A stretch of 64,000 nucleotides of DNA from Piscinibacter gummiphilus (GTDB lineage Bacteria; Pseudomonadota; Gammaproteobacteria; Burkholderiales; Burkholderiaceae_C), in contig NZ_CP015118.1 in assembly GCF_002116905.1 (NCBI RefSeq), positions 6,138,001 to 6,202,000 of the forward strand, in the 5' to 3' direction. Position numbers and translations under genes: made by a program. Position 1 is the stretch's first letter. Each line of letters opens with the position of its first letter. The notes under the pieces are model-generated. The model did not search any database. It was given only the letters and a program-made list of their open reading frames with translations, and had not been told where the DNA came from. Of this stretch, positions 42,903 through 51,632 are shown piece after piece.

Positions 42903-43400
42903 TTATGTGCCGAGGGCCTTTTCGATGTCGGCGGCGATCTCGCCCGGCTTGTCCATCGACCCGTAGCGCTTGATCACCTGCCCGTCGCGCCCGATCAGGA
43001 ACTTCGTGAAGTTCCACTTGATGGCCTTCGTGCCGAGGATGCCCGGGGCTTCGGCCGTGAGCCACTTCCAGAGCGGGTGGGCGTCGTCGCCGTTGACGTC
43101 GACCTTGGCCATCATCGGGAAGCTGACGCCGTAGTTGACCTGGCAGAACGAGGCGATCTCGTCGTTGGTGCCGGGGTCCTGGTGGCCGAACTGGTTGCTC
43201 GGGAACCCCACCACGACGAGGCCCTGATCGCGGTACTGCGACCACAGCTTCTCGAGCCCCTCGAACTGCGGCGTGAAGCCGCAGGCGCTGGCGGTGTTGA
43301 CCACGAGCAGCACCTTGCCGCGGTGGTCGGCGAGGGCGACCGGCTGTCCGCCGATCGTGGTGGCCTGGAAGTCGAACGCCGAGGTGGAAGCCGAAGCCAT
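42903..43400 (-). CDS. Glutathione peroxidase (thiol-type, BtuE-like)
   Basis: A 165-residue peroxidase with catalytic Cys40 in NTASACGFTPQ, then GFPSNQFGHQDPG and WNFTKFLIG, which supply the Gln/Trp/Asn of the active site. It is the Cys form, likely using thioredoxin or glutathione against peroxides. AAGGA precedes ATG 43400; a start at 43514 adds 38 GC-biased residues and is rejected. The gene lies just upstream of tyrB on the same strand (28 bases). Confidence 0.94.
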   Translation of the reverse strand: MASASTSAFDFQATTIGGQPVALADHRGKVLLVVNTASACGFTPQFEGLEKLWSQYRDQGLVVVGFPSNQFGHQDPGTNDEIASFCQVNYGVSFPMMAKVDVNGDDAHPLWKWLTAEAPGILGTKAIKWNFTKFLIGRDGQVIKRYGSMDKPGEIAADIEKALGT

Positions 43401-43500
43401 GCGCAATCCTTCAGGAAAGTGGGGGGCAGGGCCGGATCGTAGCTTGACGCGGCCCGGGCTTCCCGCCGAACATGACGGTCTCGCCCGCCGGAGAGCTGCC

Positions 43501-44307
43501 ATGACCGAGCGCATCCCCCTGCGCTACACCGTCGCGTTGCTGGGGTTCAGCGACTTCGAGCACAGTGCGCTCGCCTCGTTCTTCCGCCTCGCCGAGGCCC
43601 GCACACCCGCCTACGAGGAAACGGGCTCGCTCGACACCGCCGACTTCGTCGTCGTCAACGCCGACCACGCCCCCACGGTGGCCGCCGTGCGCGACGCGGG
43701 CCGCCTGCGCGACGCCGTGCTGATCGGCGCCCAGGTCCCGCCCGACGCCGCGGCGCGCCTGCAGCGCCCCATCGCCCCCACGCACATCGTGCGCGAACTC
43801 GACGCGCTGCTCGAGCAGCGCCTGGCCCACCTCGACGTGAATGGCGGCCCCCCCGACTGGGTCGCCTCCGAACCCGGCCTGCTGGGCACGGCCGACACCT
43901 CGCGCCAGGGCAAGGACGTGCTGGTCGTCGACGACAGCCGCGTCGCGCTGCGTTTCATGCAGGTGCGCCTGCAGCGGCGCGGCTACCGGGTGCACGTGGC
44001 GCACACGCCGGAAGAGGCCCTGGAGAGGCTGGGCGCCCAGCCGTTCACGATGGTGTTCCTCGACGTGGCGCTCGGCCCCCGCGCCTCGATGGACGGCCTG
44101 GCGCTGTGCCAGCGCATCAAGCAGGGGCGCCTGCCGGCGGGCCACGACGTGCCGAAGGTCGTGATGGTCACCGGGCTGTCGAGTTCGAGCGACCGCGTGC
44201 GCGGCGAACTGGCCGGCTGCGACGTCTACCTCGCCAAGCCGCTGATGGAAGAAGACCTCGACGGGGCCCTGCGCGCGCTGGACCCGTCGTCGGCCACCGC
44301 GGCCTGA
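43501..44307 (+). CDS. Response regulator with uncharacterised N-terminal domain and C-terminal REC
   Basis: A 268-residue protein with order reversed from the usual: residues 1-130 form an unknown alpha/beta domain (YTVALLGFSDFEHSALASFF), itself resembling a pseudo-receiver. Residues about 138-262 form a receiver with acidic pocket VVDDSR, phospho-acceptor in FLDVALG, VMVTG and LAKPL. There is no output domain. AGAG precedes the ATG. It may act as a single-domain-like signalling or phosphate-sink protein. No histidine kinase gene is adjacent. Confidence 0.85.
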   Translation: MTERIPLRYTVALLGFSDFEHSALASFFRLAEARTPAYEETGSLDTADFVVVNADHAPTVAAVRDAGRLRDAVLIGAQVPPDAAARLQRPIAPTHIVRELDALLEQRLAHLDVNGGPPDWVASEPGLLGTADTSRQGKDVLVVDDSRVALRFMQVRLQRRGYRVHVAHTPEEALERLGAQPFTMVFLDVALGPRASMDGLALCQRIKQGRLPAGHDVPKVVMVTGLSSSSDRVRGELAGCDVYLAKPLMEEDLDGALRALDPSSATAA

Positions 44308-44331
44308 AATCCCCGGCGCGCAGGTCGCCAA

Positions 44332-44360
44332 TTGCGAATGACTCGCATTTGCATGAGAAT
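44332..44360 (+). promoter_or_regulatory. Fur-box-like site overlapping a promoter
   Basis: The region contains GCGAATGACTCGCATTTG followed by CATGAGAAT, matching the hexamer style of Fur sites (AATGA/TCATT-type repeats). A promoter overlaps: TTGCGA (44332-44337), 17 bases, GAGAAT (44355-44360). The small gene at 44392 follows. Iron repression is inferred. Confidence 0.55.
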
Positions 44361-44391
44361 GGGTTCTCCGCAACGTCGCCTGGAGCCGTCC

Positions 44392-44712
44392 ATGGACGCC
44401 CTGACCGAAGAACACCACATGCCGCAGGTCGAAGCCATGCTCGCCGGCACCCTCGCCCTGATGACCGGCTACAGCCAGTTCCTCCAGGCCGAGGCCAACC
44501 CGGCTCACCGCATCGGCATGGGCGAGAAGATCACCCGCAACCTCGCGATGCTGGCCGAACACCCGCAGCTGTCGCCCGACTGCCGCTGCGTGCTGTGGCA
44601 GCTGCACGAGCGCTGGGCCGTGATGTCCACCTGCACGCTGGACGCGGCCCCGCTGAACCTGGCGCCGCCGGAGGAGGCACTGGTGGCGCCGGCGAGCCGG
44701 ACGTTGCAGTGA
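44392..44712 (+). CDS. Small helical protein of unknown function behind a Fur-like box
   Basis: A 106-residue soluble, mostly helical protein (MPQVEAMLAGTLALMTGYSQ) with a CxC-like pair CRC in LSPDCRCVLWQLHERW and a further Cys in MSTCTLDAAP. I do not recognise it. The start at 44392 is chosen because the alternative ATG at 44332 lies inside the promoter/Fur-like box. Iron-controlled expression is probable from that site; a role in iron or haem metabolism is only a guess. Confidence 0.72.
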   Translation: MDALTEEHHMPQVEAMLAGTLALMTGYSQFLQAEANPAHRIGMGEKITRNLAMLAEHPQLSPDCRCVLWQLHERWAVMSTCTLDAAPLNLAPPEEALVAPASRTLQ

Positions 44713-44722
44713 GTTGCGGTGG

Positions 44723-44742
44723 GTCCCGGCGTTCGCCGGGAC
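44723..44742. repeat. REP-like hairpin GTCCCGGC-GTTC-GCCGGGAC
   Basis: A perfect eight-base stem with a GTTC loop, flanked by GG and GACG, lies in the 39-base gap between convergent genes. Hairpins of this exact style recur as short intergenic repeats in many Burkholderiales genomes. It has no T-run, so a REP element or Rho-type 3' end stabiliser fits better than an intrinsic terminator. Only one copy was noticed in this window. Confidence 0.5.
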
Positions 44743-44751
44743 GACGGCAAT

Positions 44752-46029
44752 TCAGTGCTTGTCGCTGCGGGCGAGCGCCAGGAGGTGCTCGACTTCATCG
44801 CGGTGCACGACCGTGTTCCGCTTGTGCCACCGCCCGATGACCCACATGATGCCGGCCACCACGAGCCCGAACACCGTGATGGCGACGAAGGCCGAGAGCC
44901 CGAACTTCGTCATGCCGGCATAGAACGCGCCCAGCGCCAGGATGCAGGCCTGTTCGTTGAAGTTCTGCACCGCGATGGAACGCCCGGCGCCCATCAGGTT
45001 GTGCCCGCGGTGCTGCAGCAGCGCGTTCATGGGCACCACGAGGAAGCCGCCCAGCCCGCCCAGCAGGATCAGGAACGGCGCGGCCACCCACGGGCCGTCG
45101 ATGAAGTTCAGCGCGATCACCAGCAGGCCCATGCCGATGCCCAGCGGGATCGTGGACGTGGCCTGGTCGAGCCGCATCTTCACGGAGGCCACCACGGCCC
45201 CGAGCGCCGTGCCCACCACCACCACCCCCACCAGCAACGAGGCCTGGGTGGTGTTGTAGCCGAGCGCGGCCGCGGCCCACGAGAACACGATGATGCGCAG
45301 GTTGCCGGCGACACCCCAGAACAGCGTGGTGGTGGCCAGGGAAATCTGGCCCAGCTTGTCGCTCCACAGGCGCGCGTTGCAGGCGGCGAAGTCGCGCACC
45401 AGACCCACCGGGCCGTGCGCCAGCGGCTGCAGCGGCGCGTCGGTGCGCGGGATGTAGAGGTTCAGGATGGCCGCGAGGATGTAGATGGCGATCAGCGTGG
45501 CGATGGCCGCCTCGGGTGCGGTGTCGATGCCGGTGTTGATCAGCGGCAGGTCGAGGCCCAGCAGGAAGGTGGAGAGCCGCACGCCCACGAGCTGGCCGCC
45601 GAGCAGGAGCCCGAGGATGATCGAGCCGATGGTCAGGCCCTCGATCCAGCCGTTGGCCTTCACGAGCTGCGAGTTGGGCAACAGTTCGGTGAGGATGCCG
45701 TACTTGGCCGGCGAGTAGGCCGCCGCGCCCAGCCCCACCACGGTGTAGGCGAGCAGCGGGTGAACCCCGACCAGCATCATCCCGCAGCCGACGAGCTTCA
45801 CGAGGTTCGAATAGAACATCACCTTGCCCTTCGGTATCGCGTCCGCGAACGCGCCGACGAACGGGGCGAGGATCACGTAGAAGAGCGCGAACATGGGGCC
45901 GAGGGCGGGCGTCATCCAGGCCGGCGCCCCGGTGGTCTTCAGCAGTTCGATCGCGGCGACCAGCAACGCCTGATCCGCCAGCGAGCTGAAGAACTGCGCC
46001 GACATGATGGTGTAGAAACCTTTTTTCAT
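44752..46029 (-). CDS. lplT: Lysophospholipid transporter LplT (MFS)
   Basis: A 425-residue major-facilitator protein matching LplT: it opens MKKGFYTIMSAQFFSSLADQ, then AKYGILTELLPNSQLVKANG and a late VPMNALLQHRGHNLMGAG. LplT flips lysophosphatidylethanolamine inward for re-acylation by Aas; aas is not in this window. About twelve helices are visible. The start at 46029 is set by the family N-terminus. It diverges from alr over 159 bases. Confidence 0.94.
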   Translation of the reverse strand: MKKGFYTIMSAQFFSSLADQALLVAAIELLKTTGAPAWMTPALGPMFALFYVILAPFVGAFADAIPKGKVMFYSNLVKLVGCGMMLVGVHPLLAYTVVGLGAAAYSPAKYGILTELLPNSQLVKANGWIEGLTIGSIILGLLLGGQLVGVRLSTFLLGLDLPLINTGIDTAPEAAIATLIAIYILAAILNLYIPRTDAPLQPLAHGPVGLVRDFAACNARLWSDKLGQISLATTTLFWGVAGNLRIIVFSWAAAALGYNTTQASLLVGVVVVGTALGAVVASVKMRLDQATSTIPLGIGMGLLVIALNFIDGPWVAAPFLILLGGLGGFLVVPMNALLQHRGHNLMGAGRSIAVQNFNEQACILALGAFYAGMTKFGLSAFVAITVFGLVVAGIMWVIGRWHKRNTVVHRDEVEHLLALARSDKH

Positions 46030-46188
46030 TCGCTCGTGCTGATTCGCCTCGAAGGCTGCCGGGTGTTCCGGTCGATTGTCATGCGGCGGCCGGTCCGCGG
46101 GTCCTGGTCCCCCTGCGGCGGCGTTATAGCACGGGCATCCCGCGGCCCACCCACGCGGGACGGCGACAGCGCTGGCAGAATCGACCGC

Positions 46189-47289
46189 ATGCCCCGTCCC
46201 ATCGAAGCGCTGATCCACACCGACGCCCTGGCGCACAACCTGGTCCGGGCCCGTCGGATGGCGCCCGACGCGAAGGTCTGGGCCGTCGTGAAGGCCGACG
46301 CCTACGGCCACCGCATCGCCCATGCCTTCGAGGGTCTGCGCGGTGCCGACGGCTTCGCGCTGCTCGACATCGCCGAGGCCGAACAGCTCCGCAGGCTCGG
46401 CTGGCGCGGCCCCATCCTGCTGCTCGAAGGCTGCTTCGACGCCCGGGACCTGGAGGCCTGCTCCCGCCTGAACCTGTGGCACGTGGTGCACCACGAGGCC
46501 CAGATCGACTGGCTGGCCCTCCACAAGACCACCTGGCCGCACCACGTGTTCCTGAAGATGAACACCGGCCTGAACCGCCTCGGCTTCACGCCGGCAGCCT
46601 TCCGCTCGGCCTGGCTGCGGCTGTCGGGCCTGACGCAGGTGGACGAGATCTCGCTGATGACCCACTTCGCCGAGGCCGACGGCCCGCGCGGGGTGGACCA
46701 CCAGGTGGCCGCCTTCGAGGCCGCCACCCACGACCTGCCCGGCGAACGGTCGCTGTGCAACAGCGCAGCCACGCTGCGCGAGTCGCCCGCGCGCCCGAAC
46801 GTGCGCGGCGACTGGGTGCGCCCCGGCATCATGTTGTACGGCGCCTCGCCCGACCACCCCGAGCACGGCATCGCCCACTGGGACCTCCAGCCCACGATGA
46901 CCCTGCGCACCCGCCTGATCGCCACCCAGGACCTGAAACCGGGCGACGCGGTGGGCTACGGCGGCGCGTTCGTCGCCGACACCCCGATGCGCATCGGCGT
47001 GGCCGCCTGCGGCTATGCCGACGGCTACCCGCGCTCGGCCCCCGCCGGCACCCCGGTGCTGGTCGACGGCCGGCGCACGCGCCTGGCCGGGCGGGTGTCG
47101 ATGGACATGGTCACCGTCGACCTGACGGGCCTGCCCGACGTCGGCCCCGGCTCGGAAGTCACGCTGTGGGGCCGCGGCCCCGGCGGCGTGGTGCTGCCCA
47201 TCGACGAGGTGGCCCACCCCGCCGGCACCGTGGGCTACGAGCTGATGTGCGCCGTGGCGCCCCGGGTGCCGGTGAGCGCGGTGCCGTGA
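46189..47289 (+). CDS. alr: Alanine racemase
   Basis: A 366-residue fold-type III PLP enzyme that interconverts L- and D-alanine for peptidoglycan. The PLP lysine is K35 in WAVVKADAYGH. The second-site Tyr region is CGYADGYPRSAP, and GRVSMDMVTVDLT is typical. The length matches biosynthetic Alr or DadX. The stop overlaps a GTG start of arfB (GTGA). Confidence 0.96.
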   Translation: MPRPIEALIHTDALAHNLVRARRMAPDAKVWAVVKADAYGHRIAHAFEGLRGADGFALLDIAEAEQLRRLGWRGPILLLEGCFDARDLEACSRLNLWHVVHHEAQIDWLALHKTTWPHHVFLKMNTGLNRLGFTPAAFRSAWLRLSGLTQVDEISLMTHFAEADGPRGVDHQVAAFEAATHDLPGERSLCNSAATLRESPARPNVRGDWVRPGIMLYGASPDHPEHGIAHWDLQPTMTLRTRLIATQDLKPGDAVGYGGAFVADTPMRIGVAACGYADGYPRSAPAGTPVLVDGRRTRLAGRVSMDMVTVDLTGLPDVGPGSEVTLWGRGPGGVVLPIDEVAHPAGTVGYELMCAVAPRVPVSAVP

Positions 47290-47681
47290 TCGCCATCGAC
47301 CCGGCCGAGGTGGAGTTCACCGCCATCCGGGCACAGGGGGCGGGCGGGCAGAACGTCAACAAGGTCTCGAGTGCGGTGCACCTGCGCTTCGACATCCGGG
47401 CGTCCTCGCTGCCCGAACCCGTGAAGGAACGCCTGCTCGCCCTCAACGACCAGCGCATCACCGCCGACGGCGTGGTGGTCATCAAGGCACAGACGTCCCG
47501 CAGCCAGGACATGAACAAGCAGGACGCCCTGGCCCGGCTCACCGAACTGGTGGCCAGTGTCGAGAAGGTGCCGCGCGTGCGGCGGGCGACGAAGCCCACC
47601 TACGGCTCGAAACAGCGACGCCTCGAAGGCAAGAGCCAGCGGTCCCAGGTGAAAGCGGGCCGCGGCAAGGTGAGGGAGTGA
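47286..47681 (+). CDS. arfB: Ribosome rescue peptidyl-tRNA hydrolase ArfB (YaeJ)
   Basis: A 131-residue protein starting at GTG 47286 inside the alr stop. The GGQ catalytic motif is at residues 20-22 (RAQGAGGQNVNK). The C-terminal tail is basic (KSQRSQVKAGRGKVRE) and should insert into the mRNA channel of stalled ribosomes. It rescues non-stop complexes as a backup to tmRNA. Coupled to alr; radA follows 22 bases later. Confidence 0.95.
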   Translation: MIAIDPAEVEFTAIRAQGAGGQNVNKVSSAVHLRFDIRASSLPEPVKERLLALNDQRITADGVVVIKAQTSRSQDMNKQDALARLTELVASVEKVPRVRRATKPTYGSKQRRLEGKSQRSQVKAGRGKVRE

Positions 47682-47703
47682 CGGCGGCGGCGACAATGCC
47701 CGG

Positions 47704-49059
47704 ATGGCCAAGGACAAATCGATCTACACCTGCACCGACTGCGGTGCCACGAGCCCCAAGTGGCTCGGCAAGTGCCCCGGCTGCGGCGCCTGGAACACGC
47801 TGACCGAGTCGGTCGCCGAATCCCCCTCGAAACACCGCTACCAGTCGCTCGCCGCGGCGCAGCCGGTCACCACGCTCTCCGAGATCGAGGCCACCGACGT
47901 CGACCGCCAGCCCACCGGCATCGACGAACTCGACCGCGTGCTGGGCGGCGGCATCGTGGCGGGCGGCGTGGTGCTGATCGGCGGCGATCCCGGCATCGGC
48001 AAGTCCACGCTGCTGCTGCAGGCGCTCGACACCCTCTCGAAGACGGTGCGCACGCTGTACGTCACGGGCGAGGAATCGGGCGCCCAGGTGGCGCTGCGCT
48101 CGCGCCGCCTCGGGCTCGACGGCTCGCAGGTGCGGGTCATCGCCGAGATCCAGCTGGAGAAGATCTCCGCCACCATCGCGGCCGAGCAGCCCGCCGTGTG
48201 CGTGATCGACTCCATCCAGACGATGTACAGCGACCAGCTCACCTCCGCCCCCGGCTCGGTGGCCCAGGTGCGCGAATGCGCGGCCCAGCTCACGCGCATC
48301 GCGAAGAGTTCGGGCACGGCCATCATCCTCGTGGGCCACGTCACCAAGGAAGGGGCGCTGGCCGGCCCCCGCGTGCTGGAGCACATCGTCGACACCGTGC
48401 TCTATTTCGAGGGCGACACCCATTCCAGCTTCCGCCTCGTGCGCGCCATCAAGAACCGCTTCGGCGCGGTCAACGAGATCGGCGTGTTCGCGATGACCGA
48501 GAAGGGCTTGAAGGGCGTGGCCAACCCGAGCGCCATCTTCCTGTCCACCCATGGCGACCCCGTCCCGGGCGCCTGCGTGCTCGTCACGCTCGAGGGCACC
48601 CGGCCCATGCTCGTGGAGGTGCAGGCCCTGGTCGACAGCGGCGGCCCCAGCCCCCGGCGCCTGAGCGTGGGCCTCGACCGCGACCGGCTCGCGATGATGC
48701 TGGCCGTGATGCACCGCCACGCCGGCATCGCCTGCATGGACCAGGACGTGTTCGTCAATGCGGTGGGCGGCGTGCGCATCAGCGAACCGGCGGGCGACCT
48801 CGCCGTGATGCTGTCCATCCAGAGCAGCCTGCGCGGCAAGCCGCTGCCCCGGGGGTTCTTCGCCTTCGGCGAGGTGGGCCTGGCCGGGGAGGTGCGGCCG
48901 GCCCCCCGCGGCCAGGAGCGCCTGAAGGAAGCCGCCAAGCTCGGCTTCAGCGTCGCGGTGGTGCCGAAGGCCAACGTGCCCAAGAAGCCCATCGAGGGCC
49001 TGACCATCTACCCGGTGGAGCGGATCGAGGAGGCGGTGGACCGGGTGCGCGAACTTTGA
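47704..49059 (+). CDS. radA: DNA repair protein RadA (Sms)
   Basis: A 451-residue RecA-like helicase. The N-terminal zinc ribbon is CTDCGATSPKWLGKCPGCG. P-loop GGDPGIGKST is near residue 97, the RadA-specific KNRFG motif is in AIKNRFGAVNEIG, and the C-terminal Lon-like domain includes SVGLDRDRLAMMLAV. It processes recombination intermediates by branch migration. It is likely co-transcribed with alr-arfB. Confidence 0.97.
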   Translation: MAKDKSIYTCTDCGATSPKWLGKCPGCGAWNTLTESVAESPSKHRYQSLAAAQPVTTLSEIEATDVDRQPTGIDELDRVLGGGIVAGGVVLIGGDPGIGKSTLLLQALDTLSKTVRTLYVTGEESGAQVALRSRRLGLDGSQVRVIAEIQLEKISATIAAEQPAVCVIDSIQTMYSDQLTSAPGSVAQVRECAAQLTRIAKSSGTAIILVGHVTKEGALAGPRVLEHIVDTVLYFEGDTHSSFRLVRAIKNRFGAVNEIGVFAMTEKGLKGVANPSAIFLSTHGDPVPGACVLVTLEGTRPMLVEVQALVDSGGPSPRRLSVGLDRDRLAMMLAVMHRHAGIACMDQDVFVNAVGGVRISEPAGDLAVMLSIQSSLRGKPLPRGFFAFGEVGLAGEVRPAPRGQERLKEAAKLGFSVAVVPKANVPKKPIEGLTIYPVERIEEAVDRVREL

Positions 49060-49111
49060 CGTGACCGGCGCCGGGGAAGGGAACCCGGATGACCGGAAAC
49101 GTGTCGGACGA

Positions 49112-49134
49112 GATGCGAGTTGTTATCATTCACA
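49112..49134 (+). promoter_or_regulatory. Fur-box-like site upstream of feoAB
   Basis: GATGCGAGTTGTTATCATTC resembles Fur sites of high-GC proteobacteria (ATCATT core). It lies 32-54 bases before feoA. Iron-Fur repression of ferrous uptake is the usual control of feo genes. Confidence 0.6.
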
Positions 49135-49165
49135 ACCGGCGTCACGCCGAACCTCCAGTCCCGTC

Positions 49166-49420
49166 ATGCCTTCTCCCCGCCTTTCCGACCTGCCCAACGG
49201 TGCCAGCGGCACCGTGGTCGCCGTCAACGCCGGCACCACGCAGGGTGTCGATGCCTCCACCCTGAACCGCCTCGGCGAACTGGGTTTCCTGCCCGGCGAA
49301 CAGGTGCAGCTGCTGCGCCGCGGCCCGGGCGGCCGCGAGCCGCTCGCGGTGCAGGTGGGTGAAACGCTGTTCGCGCTGCGGCTCGTCGAGGCCCAATGCG
49401 TGGAGGTGTCGGTGCCATGA
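49166..49420 (+). CDS. feoA: Ferrous iron transport protein A (FeoA)
   Basis: An 84-residue SH3-like protein: LSDLPNGASGTVVAV and LNRLGELGFLPGEQVQLLRR. It supports FeoB-mediated ferrous uptake. ATG 49166 is chosen because an in-frame ATG at 49061 would read through the Fur-like box. The stop overlaps feoB (ATGA). Confidence 0.93.
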   Translation: MPSPRLSDLPNGASGTVVAVNAGTTQGVDASTLNRLGELGFLPGEQVQLLRRGPGGREPLAVQVGETLFALRLVEAQCVEVSVP

Positions 49421-51276
49421 CGACCGAAACCCTCCACACCCCGCTGCGCGTCGCCCTCGTCGGCAACCCCAATTGCGGCAAGACCGCGCTGTTCAACCTG
49501 CTGACCGGCGCGCGCCAGAAGGTCGCCAACTACGCCGGCGTGACCGTCGAGCGCAAGGTCGGCACCACGAAGCTGCCGAACGGCCGCACCGTCTCGGTCG
49601 TCGACCTGCCGGGCGCCTACAGCCTCACGCCGGCCACGCCCGACGAGCAGATCACCCGCGACATCGTCATGGGCCAGCGCCCCGGCGAACCCGCGCCCGA
49701 TGCCATCGTCGCGGTGGTGGACGCCACCAACCTGCCGATGAACCTGCGCCTGGTGCTCGAGCTGAAGCGCCTCGGCCGGCCCATGATCGTCTCCATCAAC
49801 ATGATGGACGTGGCCCGCAAGCGCGGCCTCGCCATCGACGTCGCCCGCCTGTCGGCCGAACTGGGCGTGCCCGTGGTCGAGACGGTGGCGGTGCAGAGCC
49901 ACGGCCACGCCGCGCTGCTGAGCCAGCTCGAGCAGCAGGCCTCCTGGCCCACGCCCACCGCGGCCGACCAGCCCGGCTCGTACGCCGACCTGCAGCCCGA
50001 GGTGCGCCGACTGCTCGCGCTCGTGGCGCCGGGCGCCCGCCAGTTCAAGCGCTTCAACCACCGCATCGACGCCGTCGTGATGCACCCGGTGTGGGGCATC
50101 GCGCTGCTGGCCGTGCTGCTGTTCCTGATGTTCCAGGCGGTGTTCAGCTGGGCCGCGGTCCCGATGGACGCCATCGAGGGCAGCATGAAGTGGCTGGGCG
50201 ACCAGGTCACCCACCTGATGGCCGAAGGCCCGCTGCGCAGCCTGATCGTCGACGGCATCATCGCCGGCGCGGGCGGGGTGCTGGTGTTCCTCCCGCAGAT
50301 CCTGATCCTCTTCCTGTTCATCCTCGTGCTGGAAGACTCGGGCTACCTGCCACGTGCCGCGTTCCTGCTCGACACGCTGATGGGCAAGGTGGGCCTCTCC
50401 GGCCGCGCGTTCATCCCGCTGCTGTCGAGCTTCGCGTGCGCCATCCCCGGCATCATGGCCGCCCGCACCATCCCGAACTGGCGCGACCGCCTCGCCACCA
50501 TCATGATCGCGCCGCTGATGACGTGCTCGGCGCGGCTGCCGGTGTACGCGCTGCTGATCGCCTCGTTCGTGCCCGTGCGCGACGTGGGCATCTTCAACCT
50601 GCAGGGCCTCACGCTGTTCGGCCTGTACGTGGCCGGCGTGGTGTCGGCCATGGCCGTCGCCTGGGTGCTCAAGCGCTTCCGCAAGAGTGCCAACTACCAG
50701 CCGCTGATGCTCGAGCTGCCGCCGTACCGCTGGCCCAACCTGCGCAACCTGGTGATCGGCCTCTGGGAACGCGCCACCATCTTCCTGCGCCGCGTGGGCA
50801 GCATCATCTTCGCGCTGATCGTGCTGCTGTGGTTCCTGTCGAACTACCCGGCCCCGCCCGAAGGCGCCACCGAACCGCCCATCGAGTACAGCTACGCCGG
50901 CCAGCTGGGCCGCGGCCTCGAGACGGTGTTCAAGCCCATCGGCTTCAACTGGCAGATCTCCATCGCCCTCGTGCCGGGCCTCGCGGCCCGCGAGGTGGCG
51001 GTGGGCGCGCTCGGCACGGTGTACGCACTGTCGGGCGACGAGGAAGCGGTGACGCAGTCGCTGCACGAGGTGATCCAGAAGACCTGGTCGCTCGCCACCG
51101 CCTTCTCGCTGATCGCCTGGTTCGTCTTCGCGCCGCAGTGCCTCGCCACCCTCGCCGTGGTGCGGCGTGAAACCAACTCCTGGAGGTACCCGCTCATCAT
51201 GGCGGGCTACCTCTTCGGCCTGGCCTACCTGGCCTCGTTCGTGACGTACCACGTCACGCTGTGGCTCACGGCCTAG
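49417..51276 (+). CDS. feoB: Ferrous iron transporter FeoB
   Basis: A 619-residue transporter with an N-terminal G-domain (G1 GNPNCGKTALFN, G3 DLPGAYSL, G4 NMMD), a helical regulatory region to about residue 210, and a membrane domain with two Gate repeats. It is shorter than E. coli FeoB (773), as is common in this group. Conserved Cys in FACAIPG and MTCSARLPVYAL are present. It imports Fe(II) at the inner membrane. Confidence 0.97.
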   Translation: MTTETLHTPLRVALVGNPNCGKTALFNLLTGARQKVANYAGVTVERKVGTTKLPNGRTVSVVDLPGAYSLTPATPDEQITRDIVMGQRPGEPAPDAIVAVVDATNLPMNLRLVLELKRLGRPMIVSINMMDVARKRGLAIDVARLSAELGVPVVETVAVQSHGHAALLSQLEQQASWPTPTAADQPGSYADLQPEVRRLLALVAPGARQFKRFNHRIDAVVMHPVWGIALLAVLLFLMFQAVFSWAAVPMDAIEGSMKWLGDQVTHLMAEGPLRSLIVDGIIAGAGGVLVFLPQILILFLFILVLEDSGYLPRAAFLLDTLMGKVGLSGRAFIPLLSSFACAIPGIMAARTIPNWRDRLATIMIAPLMTCSARLPVYALLIASFVPVRDVGIFNLQGLTLFGLYVAGVVSAMAVAWVLKRFRKSANYQPLMLELPPYRWPNLRNLVIGLWERATIFLRRVGSIIFALIVLLWFLSNYPAPPEGATEPPIEYSYAGQLGRGLETVFKPIGFNWQISIALVPGLAAREVAVGALGTVYALSGDEEAVTQSLHEVIQKTWSLATAFSLIAWFVFAPQCLATLAVVRRETNSWRYPLIMAGYLFGLAYLASFVTYHVTLWLTA

Positions 51277-51307
51277 CGGCCGGCGCCCCCTCCTGGAAGG
51301 AACGGAC

Positions 51308-51574
51308 ATGCAGGACCTCCTCGTCGGATTGATCGTCGCCGCGTGCGCGGTGTATGCGGCCTGGGTCCTGATGCCCGCGTCCTGGCGCCGCGCCACGGCG
51401 GCGCGGCTGGCCGGCGGCCCGCTGCCGTCCGCCCTGCGCGCGCGGTTCCAGCGGCTGTCGAAGTCGGCCCCGGGCTGCGGGTGCGACGGCTGCGATGCAG
51501 GCACACCCCCGGGCGTGCCGAAGAAGGGCGCCGGCGAACAGCCCATCCAGTTCGTCCGCAAGCTGCCCCGCTGA
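51308..51574 (+). CDS. FeoB-associated Cys-rich small membrane protein
   Basis: An 88-residue protein with one N-terminal helix (LLVGLIVAACAVYAAWVLM) and a short Cys cluster CGCDGCD near residue 57. It fits the class of small Cys-rich proteins encoded after feoB, which may replace FeoC. A ribosome binding site (GGAAGGAA) precedes it. It lies 31 bases after feoB. An iron-sensing or metal-handling role is inferred. Confidence 0.75.
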   Translation: MQDLLVGLIVAACAVYAAWVLMPASWRRATAARLAGGPLPSALRARFQRLSKSAPGCGCDGCDAGTPPGVPKKGAGEQPIQFVRKLPR

Positions 51575-51632
51575 TCCTGGCTGCGGGCATCCCGTACGTC
51601 CGGCGCGCCCGGCGGGCCCTAACATCGGCCCC

